64,000 nucleotides of DNA from Thermodesulfobacteriota bacterium (GTDB taxonomy: Bacteria > Desulfobacterota > WTBG01 > CAIYCZ01 > CAIRTM01): contig JAOAHH010000122.1 of assembly GCA_026415325.1 (NCBI GenBank), forward strand, positions 62,001 to 126,000. Reading direction: 5' to 3'. Position numbers and translations under genes: made by a program. The notes under the pieces are model-generated. The model worked only from the letters and a program-made list of their open reading frames with translations, ran no database searches and was not told where the DNA came from. The first letter of the stretch is position 1. The number at the start of each line of letters is the position of its first letter. Below, piece after piece: positions 26,425 to 34,738 of the stretch.

Positions 26425-27909
26425 TTATTTAATTGAATGATCAGTGGAATGGGATGTGGAGTAAATATAGGTAGGGATTCTTCCATGAAAGGTTTTTTCA
26501 AGTGAAAACGAGCTCTTAACATATCTATATATTCTTTCTTGTTCCGGATCCTCAGAGAAAAGTTCCGGGTTATCATACAGCCGCTGCATATCAGGAAGCC
26601 ATCCAGTTATAAGACACCACAAGCGTTGGGCGTGTGATGCAATGGTAAGGAACTCATCAAATTTTTTAGGGTGATAAATCGGCATGGAAGCATAATATTG
26701 AAAATGCTCACCTGCATATCCTATCGCCACAAGAACAATTCCCTCCTGATAGTGACGCACTTTTTCTTCGACATATTTAATTGCTTCACGATAATTTTGC
26801 CGAGGTTGTGCGAGCACTAATTTAATTGGCTGAAGTGCAAAAAACGTAGCTAATAATAGGAGCATACCGAATGCAAATTTTTTAAGTGTTTTCTGACAAA
26901 CCAAGTTCGATACCTGAACAATTCCATAACCTAAGATCAACAGGGAAACAGGAAGAGAAAAGATAAAATATCTTTCAAAGGCAAAACCAGGTTTTGATCC
27001 TACATACAAAAGCGGAGGAACAATCAATAAGATTATAGCATACATACAAATCAAAAAATCGGTTCGAGCAAGGGAAAGTAGTGCCACTGTCACTATAGCG
27101 GCATAAAAGACTGTGGCAGGGAAGTAGGAAATGCCGGGAAAAAAGCTAATTAAAAGATCATATATAAATCCCCAAGGATATGTAGGCGCGTTCTTAACTT
27201 TTTTAAGATTTTCAAAGAAGGGGATTATGATCGGTGCATACGCAATAAGAACGGCCAGGGATGTTATAAAAGTTGCTAATAAGTAGGCATGGACATCTTT
27301 TGTGATGATATTCGTCCGCAATCGGAAAGGCTTAACCATATATATTATCGTTATAGTAATACACTGAGTAATAAAGGTCATTAGCATAAAAGCATGTGAG
27401 TAGAATCCCAAAAACGATGCGATACAGAAAAAAAGCCAAAATGTTTGATCTTTTCTTTTTAATGCAAGTAAAAAAAACAGGGATGATAAAAGAGAAAAAA
27501 ACGCAAGCAACGTATACCCACGGGCTTCTGTGCTGTGATCGATGTGCATGGGGGCGATGGCCAGTAAATAGGCAGCTACCAGTCCGATCTGTTTATTAAA
27601 AAATATTTTCCCCGAACAATACATCGCCGCGATACAAGCCAAACCGAAAAACAATGCAGGCAACCGGGCAGGAATTTCAGATTCCCCGAATATGAAGATC
27701 GATAAACGACATAAAATGGAATAAAGGAGATGATTGTTAAAATAGTAGCCAAGGCTGCTGATCGTTGTCCAGAAATGCTTAGCTGTAGCATATGGAATAG
27801 TGCTCCAAAGTTCATCCCACCAAAAACTTTGGCTTATATTCCAAATGCGTACAACACACCCTATCGTCAAAATTACTATTAAACAAACGAAAGGAATATA
27901 ACGTTTCAT
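26425..27909 (-). CDS. GT-C family membrane glycosyltransferase (ArnT/PMT-like)
   Basis: 494 residues with ten or more membrane helices. A catalytic acid sits in the first periplasmic loop ('SQSFWWDELWS', about 30-40), and 'HIDHSTEARGYTLLAF' (about 125-140) is a further GT-C family mark. These enzymes use polyprenyl-phosphate sugars as donors and glycosylate lipids or proteins on the outer face. A soluble tail of about 110 residues follows the last helix. It converges on the ABC permease gene with a 22-base gap. Its donor may be made by the GT2 enzyme encoded divergently at 28.1 kb. Confidence 0.85.
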   Translation of the reverse strand: MKRYIPFVCLIVILTIGCVVRIWNISQSFWWDELWSTIPYATAKHFWTTISSLGYYFNNHLLYSILCRLSIFIFGESEIPARLPALFFGLACIAAMYCSGKIFFNKQIGLVAAYLLAIAPMHIDHSTEARGYTLLAFFSLLSSLFFLLALKRKDQTFWLFFCIASFLGFYSHAFMLMTFITQCITITIIYMVKPFRLRTNIITKDVHAYLLATFITSLAVLIAYAPIIIPFFENLKKVKNAPTYPWGFIYDLLISFFPGISYFPATVFYAAIVTVALLSLARTDFLICMYAIILLIVPPLLYVGSKPGFAFERYFIFSLPVSLLILGYGIVQVSNLVCQKTLKKFAFGMLLLLATFFALQPIKLVLAQPRQNYREAIKYVEEKVRHYQEGIVLVAIGYAGEHFQYYASMPIYHPKKFDEFLTIASHAQRLWCLITGWLPDMQRLYDNPELFSEDPEQERIYRYVKSSFSLEKTFHGRIPTYIYSTSHSTDHSIK

Positions 27910-28091
27910 ATGAAGGTTTTATATATTGACAAATCGATAATAGAAGATTTATTCTGAAATGATAAAAAAATAAAAACACTTTAAGGATACAGTTTATTTT
28001 TCTAAATTATATATTCGTTGCATAGGCACATTTAATTTTTAGATTCAGAGGGTTACCTCTATTGTAGCAATATTAACACAGGTAGATTATT
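27910..28091. other. Divergent intergenic region
   Basis: 182 A/T-rich bases between the GT-C gene (minus) and the GT2 gene (plus). A TTGACA at 27927 lacks a good -10. A short AGAGG-GTTA-CCTCT hairpin occurs near 28050. No gene is seen. Confidence 0.4.
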
Positions 28092-28817
28092 ATGAAACAA
28101 AAATCGATTTTTATTTCTGTCGTGGTTCCTGTGTATAATGAGGAACAACGCATTGAAAGTTTTTTGGGCGATGTCTTAACATTTTTTGATGCGTCGGATT
28201 TTACGCATGAGCTTATTATTGTTGATGATGGCAGTTATGACAATACGATATCTCTTGTGAAAACATTTTTGAAAGAACATCGAAACGGAGATCATCGCAT
28301 CGTACAACTTCCGAAAAATCAAGGAAAGGGAGAGGCCATCCGACAGGGGATGCTTGCTGCAACAGGAGAATATATCTTTTTTATTGATGCCGATGGCTCT
28401 ACATCAATACATGAAGTAAATAGCTTTATCCCTCAATTTGATGAAATGCATGAAGTATATATTGGTGTTCGCACTAAGAAACACAAGGCCCCGTTAAAAA
28501 GAAAATTTTTTGGTTATGGTTATATTTATCTTGCTAACTTTATTCTCAGCATGAACATATCAGATTTTACCTGCGGTTTTAAATGTTATCGTCGTGATGC
28601 TGCTCGTCGGATTTTTTCTCTCCAAACTATGAAGAATTGGAGCTTTGATGCTGAAAATCTTTTTATTGCAAAGAAAAACAACTTCCGTATCAAAGAGATT
28701 CCTGTCTACTGGAAGCATTGTGGTGGATCAAAGGTAAAGGTATTCCATAATGTTATAACATGCGGATTTGACCTTTTAAAGATACGGTGGAACAATTTCT
28801 GCGGCGTCTACCGATAA
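28092..28817 (+). CDS. GT2-family polyprenyl-phosphate glycosyltransferase (DPM1-like)
   Basis: 241 residues, no membrane helices apparent. GT-A fold motifs: 'SVVVPVYNEEQRIESF', 'HELIIVDDGSYDNT', 'KGEAIRQGMLAATGEYIFFIDADGS' (DxD), and 'SDFTCGFKCYRRDAARR'. This is the pattern of dolichyl/undecaprenyl-phosphate mannose or glucose synthases, which make the lipid-linked donor used by GT-C enzymes. A GT-C gene is divergently encoded next door, so the pair may act in sequence. It is followed 122 bases later by kdsB. Confidence 0.88.
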   Translation: MKQKSIFISVVVPVYNEEQRIESFLGDVLTFFDASDFTHELIIVDDGSYDNTISLVKTFLKEHRNGDHRIVQLPKNQGKGEAIRQGMLAATGEYIFFIDADGSTSIHEVNSFIPQFDEMHEVYIGVRTKKHKAPLKRKFFGYGYIYLANFILSMNISDFTCGFKCYRRDAARRIFSLQTMKNWSFDAENLFIAKKNNFRIKEIPVYWKHCGGSKVKVFHNVITCGFDLLKIRWNNFCGVYR

Positions 28818-28939
28818 TGATTGTACCGTTCTCCAATAAATTTTTTAACGTCATGAAATCCGTTCAATTATAAAAATCTCCTAAAGCCTATATTGAGGCA
28901 TATCTACGATTAGTTCAAGTTTTGAAGCATAAAAAATTT

Positions 28940-29677
28940 ATGAAAGTTATTGCTGTTATTCCGGCACGGTACGGGTCAACAAGATTTAAAGGAAAGCCAC
29001 TTGCGATGATTTGTGGCAAACCAATGGTACAGTATGTCTATGAAAATGCTGTGAGATGCAAAATTGTAGATCGTGTTGTTGTTGCAACGGACGATGAAAC
29101 AATTCAAAAAGTCGTAGAAGGCTTTGGAGGAGAAGTATTCATAACTAAAGCGACACACGAAACTGGTACCGATCGTGTTGCAGAAGTGGCTAGACATTAT
29201 CAAGCCCAGTTTATCGTCAATTTGCAAGGTGATGAACCGCTGCTACCGCCAACGGCAATAGAAGATGCAGTGCTGCCTCTGCTTGAAGATAATAGGATTG
29301 TAATGTCAACATTGAAAACAAAGCTCCGTGATCAATGCGAAGCAACGAATCCAAATATTGTGAAGGTCGTAACTGATCATCATGGGTATGCTCTCTATTT
29401 TTCCCGGTCGCCTATCCCGTATCATTACGAAGATGCCGATCGTGTTGTATTTTTTCGTCATATCGGGCTGTATGTATATACCAGAGCATTTTTAATGACC
29501 TTTACGCAGTTGCCGCAGACAAAACTTGAAAAAGCCGAACGACTTGAGCAACTCAGGGCACTCGAACATGGATATAGAATACGAGTAGTCGAAACAGCTT
29601 ATAGCCCAATCGGGGTTGATGTTCCCGAAGATATCGAACATGTCGAACGCATACTAAAGCAAAGGGCAAACCGCTAA
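28940..29677 (+). CDS. kdsB: 3-deoxy-manno-octulosonate cytidylyltransferase KdsB
   Basis: 245 residues from ATG 28940, where the protein begins 'MKVIAVIPARYGSTRFKGKP' as in KdsB; a TTG six codons earlier is less likely. 'NLQGDEPLLPP' and 'RHIGLYVYTRAFL' are family marks. KdsB activates Kdo to CMP-Kdo, the donor for the inner core of LPS. It is the first gene of a run with kdsA, kdsD and kdsC; the pyrG gene often found between kdsB and kdsA is absent here. No strong ribosome binding site is visible. Confidence 0.96.
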   Translation: MKVIAVIPARYGSTRFKGKPLAMICGKPMVQYVYENAVRCKIVDRVVVATDDETIQKVVEGFGGEVFITKATHETGTDRVAEVARHYQAQFIVNLQGDEPLLPPTAIEDAVLPLLEDNRIVMSTLKTKLRDQCEATNPNIVKVVTDHHGYALYFSRSPIPYHYEDADRVVFFRHIGLYVYTRAFLMTFTQLPQTKLEKAERLEQLRALEHGYRIRVVETAYSPIGVDVPEDIEHVERILKQRANR

Positions 29678-29721
29678 AAATACAACCAAACATTAATAAT
29701 ACACTGACAAGAATAACATTT

Positions 29722-30558
29722 ATGATCGATGTGCATGCAATAACTATAGGTAACTTCATTATCGGAGGCAACAATCCGCTGGTGTTAATTGCAGGACCAT
29801 GCGTAATTGAAACTCCTGAAAAAACATTTGCCATCGCAGAAACATTGTGTTCGATCGCTCGTGATGCCGGGATGCCGTTGATTTTTAAAGCCTCCTATGA
29901 TAAGGCAAATAGAACATCGTTGCAGGCGTTTCGTGGGCCAGGGATTAAAATTGGATTGCAGGTTCTTGCATCAATAAAAAAACAGTACGCAGTTCCCATT
30001 ATATCTGATGTTCATTGTCGTACGGAAATTGATGCTGCAGCGGCTGTGCTCGATATAATACAAATCCCTGCGCTGCTCTGTCGACAGACAGACCTCATCA
30101 TAGCGGCTGCTCGGACTGGGAAACCAATCAATGTGAAAAAAGGGCAATTTTTATCTCCGCGTGACATGTATCATGCTATCGAAAAAGTAACCAGTACGGG
30201 AAATCATGATGTCATGATAACTGAGCGGGGTACTACCTTTGGCTATGGCAATCTTGTCGTCGATATGCGTTCACTTGTCATTTTACGAGAATTCGGGTAT
30301 CCTGTTATTTTTGATGCAACACATAGCGTACAGTTACCGGGAGGAATGAAAGCGGCATCAGGAGGAGAACGGAATTTTGTTCCTGCGCTTGCGCGTGCAG
30401 CAGTAGCCGTTGGAGTCGACGGGATTTTTATGGAGGTCCACAACAATCCAGATACTGCATTGTGCGATGGCCCTAATTCAGTAGCGCTCTCAATGCTGCC
30501 TGAGCTTCTCCACCAATTACGCTACCTTTCAGAACCTCCCCGAAAAAACGTTGATTAG
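29722..30558 (+). CDS. kdsA: Kdo-8-phosphate synthase KdsA (metal-dependent type)
   Basis: 278 residues, full length. 'LIAGPCVIETPEKT' carries Cys at the position that is a metal ligand in the metal-dependent class (Asn in E. coli KdsA). 'LIFKASYDKANRTS', 'QIPALLCRQTDLI' and 'NVKKGQFLSP' are family motifs. The enzyme condenses phosphoenolpyruvate with arabinose 5-phosphate to Kdo-8-phosphate, which KdsC then dephosphorylates. Next gene kdsD starts 13 bases after its stop (ATG 30572). Confidence 0.97.
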   Translation: MIDVHAITIGNFIIGGNNPLVLIAGPCVIETPEKTFAIAETLCSIARDAGMPLIFKASYDKANRTSLQAFRGPGIKIGLQVLASIKKQYAVPIISDVHCRTEIDAAAAVLDIIQIPALLCRQTDLIIAAARTGKPINVKKGQFLSPRDMYHAIEKVTSTGNHDVMITERGTTFGYGNLVVDMRSLVILREFGYPVIFDATHSVQLPGGMKAASGGERNFVPALARAAVAVGVDGIFMEVHNNPDTALCDGPNSVALSMLPELLHQLRYLSEPPRKNVD

Positions 30559-30571
30559 GTTGAATAACCAT

Positions 30572-31549
30572 ATGGGGACAACAGGCGTTCTTGAACGAGC
30601 TCAACGAGTTTTTGATATTGAGGCAAACGCCATTTTACGGCTCAAGGAAAGAATCGACGAATCTTTCCTTAAGGCAGTTAATATAATCCTTGCATGCACT
30701 GGAAAAGTAATCGTGACAGGAATTGGAAAGTCAGGGCTTGTCTCTAAGAAAATAGCTTCGACATTCGCATGCTCGGGTACACCAGCATTTTTCCTCCATC
30801 CATCAGAAGGCATGCATGGCGATATAGGAATGCTTTCTCAAGAAGATGTCGTTCTTGCAATATCAAACAGTGGCGAAACTGAAGAGGTTGTAAAATTACT
30901 ACCTTTAATTAAACGACGTGGTCTTCCGCTCATTGTTATGACAGGAAATATTCATTCCCTGCTTGCACGCAACGGAGATGTCGTGCTCAATATCGGTGTA
31001 GAGCAAGAGGCATGCTCTCTAAACCTGGTTCCAACCGCAAGCACAGCTGCAACTATGGCTATGGGTGATGCGCTCGCGATAGCGGTTCTTGAGCGTCGTG
31101 GGTTTAGCGAAACAGATTTTGCAATGTTGCATCCTGGAGGTGCGCTAGGCAAGAAACTTCTTTTGACGGTTGAGGATTTGATGCATGTCAAAGATGCCAT
31201 TCCCATTGTCAAGGAAAATGATTCGATGAAAGTCATACTTATAGAAATGACGTCAAAGCGTCTAGGAGTAACAGCAGTCTGCGATGAGAACGGTGCGCTT
31301 ACAGGAGTAATTACGGATGGAGATTTGCGACGTGCCCTTGAACGTATGCCGGATATTTTTGCAACAAAGGCATATCAGATTATGACAGCGGCACCGAAAA
31401 CAATCGAAAAGACTGCTCTTGCAGCAACAGCGCTTCAAGTTATGGAAAAACACTCAATTACATCTCTCTTCATACTTGGTGATCAAATAAAACGGAATGT
31501 AATCGGTGTTATTCATCTCCATGACATACTTCGTGCAGGGGTTGTCTGA
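30572..31549 (+). CDS. kdsD: Arabinose-5-phosphate isomerase KdsD/KpsF
   Basis: 325 residues from ATG 30572, where the usual N-terminus 'LERAQRVFDIEANAILRLK' begins; TTG starts at 30551 and 30560 would overlap kdsA. The SIS domain shows 'VIVTGIGKSGLVSKKIA' and 'FFLHPSEGMHGDIGM', and two CBS domains follow (about 205-325; 'GVITDGDLRRAL'). It converts ribulose 5-phosphate to arabinose 5-phosphate, the KdsA substrate. It lies between kdsA and kdsC, with a 6-base gap to the latter. Confidence 0.95.
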   Translation: MGTTGVLERAQRVFDIEANAILRLKERIDESFLKAVNIILACTGKVIVTGIGKSGLVSKKIASTFACSGTPAFFLHPSEGMHGDIGMLSQEDVVLAISNSGETEEVVKLLPLIKRRGLPLIVMTGNIHSLLARNGDVVLNIGVEQEACSLNLVPTASTAATMAMGDALAIAVLERRGFSETDFAMLHPGGALGKKLLLTVEDLMHVKDAIPIVKENDSMKVILIEMTSKRLGVTAVCDENGALTGVITDGDLRRALERMPDIFATKAYQIMTAAPKTIEKTALAATALQVMEKHSITSLFILGDQIKRNVIGVIHLHDILRAGVV

Positions 31550-31555
31550 GATTTT

Positions 31556-32119
31556 ATGCACCAATATACACTATGTAATTCATGGCCAAAGGAGGTAGTG
31601 GCTAAAGCAAGTCGTGTCCAGCTTCTTGTGCTTGATGTTGATGGCGTGCTTACCAATGGCAGTATAATTTATTCAGAACACGGGGAAAATTTAAAGGTAT
31701 TTCATGCACAAGACGGGCACGGTATTAAACTTTTGTTGCGAGCAGGCATCCATGTTGCAATAATAACTGGAAGATCTTCTCCAGCAGTTACCGCACGTGC
31801 AGAAAATTTAGGAATTACTGATATCTATTTGCGTGCACTTAGAAAGATTGAAGCATACGAAGAGCTTTTGAGAAAAAAAGAATGCACCTATGACACCGTT
31901 TGCGTTGTTGGTGATGATCTTCCTGACATCCCTTTGTTGCAACGATGCGGACTGGCAATTGCGGTCCCAAACAGTGTTCCAGAAGTAAAGAGTTGTGTTG
32001 ATTATATTACAACCCGTCAAGGTGGTGATGGTGCTGTTCGAGAAGTATGTGATTTAATCCTAAAGGCTCGTGGCTTGTGGCAACAGGTAACTGAACGATA
32101 TTTTATGGAAAAAGCGTGA
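31556..32119 (+). CDS. kdsC: Kdo-8-phosphate phosphatase KdsC
   Basis: 187 residues, HAD superfamily without a cap, as in KdsC. 'LLVLDVDGVLTNGSIIYS' holds the nucleophile Asp, 'IITGRSSPAV' the second motif and 'VVGDDLPDIPLL' the acidic third motif. It removes phosphate from Kdo-8-phosphate. The stop overlaps the GTG start of lptC by 4 bases, which links Kdo synthesis to the Lpt exporter genes, as in many Gram-negatives. Confidence 0.96.
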   Translation: MHQYTLCNSWPKEVVAKASRVQLLVLDVDGVLTNGSIIYSEHGENLKVFHAQDGHGIKLLLRAGIHVAIITGRSSPAVTARAENLGITDIYLRALRKIEAYEELLRKKECTYDTVCVVGDDLPDIPLLQRCGLAIAVPNSVPEVKSCVDYITTRQGGDGAVREVCDLILKARGLWQQVTERYFMEKA

Positions 32120-32682
32120 TCCACTTTCGGCGTATCAGGCTCCTTTTGATTATTACTGCAATTGGTATTATCGCTACAGTTGTTATTATTGCGATACTTA
32201 CAGAGCGACGGCAGCTCATTATAAAATCAGACCACAAGAGTCAAATGCACCAAACTGCTGCTGTTTCATTGAAGGAAGTTGCTTATAGTACTGTCAATAA
32301 AGAAAATTTTAAAGAATGGGATCTGCAAGCACGGACAGCACAATATTATAAAAATGAAAAAAGAGTAGTACTTGAAGATGTTGTTGTAAATTTATACCGT
32401 CCTGATGGATCTGTATATCACCTTCGTGGTGAAAAAGGAGAATATAATACAGAAACGAAAGATATTGCCATGTCTGGATCAATATATGGAAATCTGCCTG
32501 ATAATACGACTGTTCAAGCAGAATCTTTTTATTACGACAACGCGCACCGAATTATCAAAACAGATTCACTTGTACGGATACAACGAAACGGTCTTCGGCT
32601 CGAAGGGGTTGGCATGATCGTGGAACTGGACAAAGAAAAATTAACGTTGCTTGGCAAAGTTAAAGCATCGGGGAACAAATGA
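32116..32682 (+). CDS. lptC: LPS export protein LptC
   Basis: 188 residues starting at GTG 32116 inside the kdsC stop. A single N-terminal membrane helix (about 8-28) is followed by the periplasmic OstA/LptC beta-jellyroll with 'KEWDLQARTAQYYKNEKRVVLEDVVVNLY' strands, 'LRGEKGEYNTETKDIAMSGSIYG' and 'LEGVGMIVELDKEKLTLLGKVKA', split in the family's usual pattern. LptC joins the inner-membrane LptBFG complex and hands LPS to LptA. lptA follows with a 4-base overlap. lptF and lptG are not in the window. Confidence 0.93.
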   Translation: MIHFRRIRLLLIITAIGIIATVVIIAILTERRQLIIKSDHKSQMHQTAAVSLKEVAYSTVNKENFKEWDLQARTAQYYKNEKRVVLEDVVVNLYRPDGSVYHLRGEKGEYNTETKDIAMSGSIYGNLPDNTTVQAESFYYDNAHRIIKTDSLVRIQRNGLRLEGVGMIVELDKEKLTLLGKVKASGNK

Positions 32683-33950
32683 ATTATATAATAAAAGCAT
32701 GGCTTATATTATTATTATGCTTTATACCGTACGGGTCGAACGCCGCTAACGTGACGGCTGTCACAGTTGGAATTTTACCGTTTGAGACGTTTGGTGCAGA
32801 AAAAACATCGACGATGGGGCATGAATGCGGCCAGTTAATAACACAGTTTTTAAGCCACACTCCCTCGATAGTAGTTATTCCTGAGCGTGATGTGAAGACA
32901 GTGATCAACAACAATGTCGTATCAGAACTCACGCCTGAACGTTTAAAGCATATTGCTAAATTGCTTAATGCAAATTTTTTGATTTTAGGGAGCATAACAC
33001 GAATACGAGATGAAATTAGTATTGATGCGCAACTCTTTTATAATTTTCCGGGCGACAATTATTTTAAGACATATGCTGAAGGCACTGATCTGACGGTAGT
33101 TGCAAAGGACGTAGCTCGTAAGTTAGAGCAAGAAATACTTGATATGGCGGCCTTAGTGCAGCCTTCCCAACGATCAACCATTATTGTATCGAATATTCCA
33201 AAATCTTCTCCCGATGAAAAAAAACTTGCCTATGAAGAATATGTGGATCGGACACTCAGTGAGACACAGCATCAGGTTGCTGAGAAAGAAAAAGATGTTT
33301 CTAAAACCGGTGCCGGCGAGGAGCCTGAAGAGTCAGAATTAACACATAAAAATGCAATGGAAACGAAAAGTGAACGTATCACGCCTCCACATATTGCAGG
33401 GTCTGAACTTAAAGACAGCAAACAAACAGATACTACTATACAACAACGAGGATCTTTCCCACAAAGTTCTCCTGATAAAGATTCAAAAAAAGAGGCTGCA
33501 GCAATAGAAGGCGTAACACTGGATAAGCCTATCAATATTTCAGCAGATACACTTGAATATGATAACAAAAATAATAGTGCCGTTTTTCGAGGGAATGTTG
33601 TCGCACGTCAAAATGAGGTTGTGCTATTTGCCGATATGATCAGTGTTATTTATGCTCGGTCAGTTGAACATGAATCCGGACGAGGTCGTGTGCAACAATT
33701 GACGGCAGAGGGTAATGTTAAAGTAATCCAGGGCGAGCGAATTGCAACGGGACAAAAAATCGTTTTTTATAATGATGAACAGAAAATCGTTGCCACAGGA
33801 AACCCGCGAGTTTGGCAGGGTGACAACGTAATTACAGGGAATAAGATTACGGTTTATTTAAAAGAAGACAGAAGCGTTGTCGAAGGTACAATGCAGGAAC
33901 GAGTGAGTGCAACAATTTTTCCAAAAGATAAAAGGAAACAAAACAAATAG
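32679..33950 (+). CDS. lptA: LptA-domain protein with extra CsgG/TolB-N-like N-terminal domain
   Basis: 423 residues, more than twice the usual size of LptA. A signal peptide (about 1-22) precedes a domain at about 25-155 of the CsgG/FlgO/TolB-N type: 'TVGILPFETFGAEK', 'GHECGQLITQFLS', 'NANFLILGSITRIRDEISIDAQLF'. A charged, Ser/Pro-rich linker (about 160-280) leads to a C-terminal LptA/OstA domain ('LDKPINISADTLEYDNKNNSAVFRGNV'-like strands, 'GRVQQLTAEGNVKVI', 'ATGNPRVWQGDNVITG'). It sits between lptC and lptB, so it should be the periplasmic LPS bridge. The extra domain could bind peptidoglycan or outer-membrane partners; that is inference. Confidence 0.85.
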   Translation: MNYIIKAWLILLLCFIPYGSNAANVTAVTVGILPFETFGAEKTSTMGHECGQLITQFLSHTPSIVVIPERDVKTVINNNVVSELTPERLKHIAKLLNANFLILGSITRIRDEISIDAQLFYNFPGDNYFKTYAEGTDLTVVAKDVARKLEQEILDMAALVQPSQRSTIIVSNIPKSSPDEKKLAYEEYVDRTLSETQHQVAEKEKDVSKTGAGEEPEESELTHKNAMETKSERITPPHIAGSELKDSKQTDTTIQQRGSFPQSSPDKDSKKEAAAIEGVTLDKPINISADTLEYDNKNNSAVFRGNVVARQNEVVLFADMISVIYARSVEHESGRGRVQQLTAEGNVKVIQGERIATGQKIVFYNDEQKIVATGNPRVWQGDNVITGNKITVYLKEDRSVVEGTMQERVSATIFPKDKRKQNK

Positions 33951-34006
33951 TCAGGGGCTTACCCAAACAGAAAGTGATACATATAAGGGAAGGATTACAT
34001 TAACAG

Positions 34007-34729
34007 GTGAATACATTACGTGCCGAAGGCTTGATTAAACAGTTCGGTAAAAAACGTGTCGTCGATAATATATCCATAGAATTATGCCAAGGTGAAGTAG
34101 TTGGATTACTAGGACCAAATGGAGCAGGGAAAACAACGACATTTTATATGATCGTTGGCTTGTATCACCCGGATAACGGTTCGGTTTTTTTAAACGGGAA
34201 CAATATTACAGAACTTCCGATGTATGAACGTGCCCGGAGGGGCATTACGTATTTGCCGCAGGAAACGTCGATATTTAGAAAATTAACGGTTGAAGAGAAT
34301 ATCCTTGCGATTCTTGAAACGTTACCCATTTCACGTGAGCAAATGCTGCGGCGGCTGCCTTCCCATTTGCAGGAGCTCAATATTGCACATTTGGCAAAAA
34401 GAAAAGCATATTTTTTATCAGGGGGGGAACGCCGTCGCGTTGAAATTACGCGAGCGCTGGTTACTGCACCACATTTTATATTGTTTGACGAGCCTTTCAC
34501 CGGTATCGATCCTATTGCCGTTCAGGATATTCAGCAGATTATTATGAAACTGACTGCACGAGGTATCGGTGTGTTGATATCAGATCATAATGTTCGAGAA
34601 ACACTTAATATTTGCCATCGAGCATATATTGTTCATGATGGAAGAATTCTTGAGGAAGGAACACCGGAGCGGATTATTGAAAGTGACCGTGCGCGCAGCG
34701 TGTATTTAGGTGAAAATTTTTCTATGTAA
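34007..34729 (+). CDS. lptB: LPS export ABC ATPase LptB
   Basis: 240 residues from GTG 34007. Walker A 'GPNGAGKT' at 36-43, the family stretch 'RARRGITYLPQETSIFRKLT', signature 'LSGGERRRVEITRALV', Walker B 'FILFDEPFTGIDPIAVQDI' and 'LISDHNVRETLNICHRAYI' are all characteristic of LptB. It powers LPS extraction from the inner membrane with LptFG (not in the window) and passes it to LptC and LptA. rpoN follows after 9 bases, a common order in Gram-negatives. The best Shine-Dalgarno-like match is rather far upstream. Confidence 0.96.
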   Translation: MNTLRAEGLIKQFGKKRVVDNISIELCQGEVVGLLGPNGAGKTTTFYMIVGLYHPDNGSVFLNGNNITELPMYERARRGITYLPQETSIFRKLTVEENILAILETLPISREQMLRRLPSHLQELNIAHLAKRKAYFLSGGERRRVEITRALVTAPHFILFDEPFTGIDPIAVQDIQQIIMKLTARGIGVLISDHNVRETLNICHRAYIVHDGRILEEGTPERIIESDRARSVYLGENFSM

Positions 34730-34738
34730 AGTTCTATT

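Noticed and set aside
29678-29721. Expected pyrG (CTP synthase) between kdsB and kdsA
   Set aside because: The gene order often seen in other bacteria led me to look, but only 44 non-coding bases are here; the gene is not in the window.
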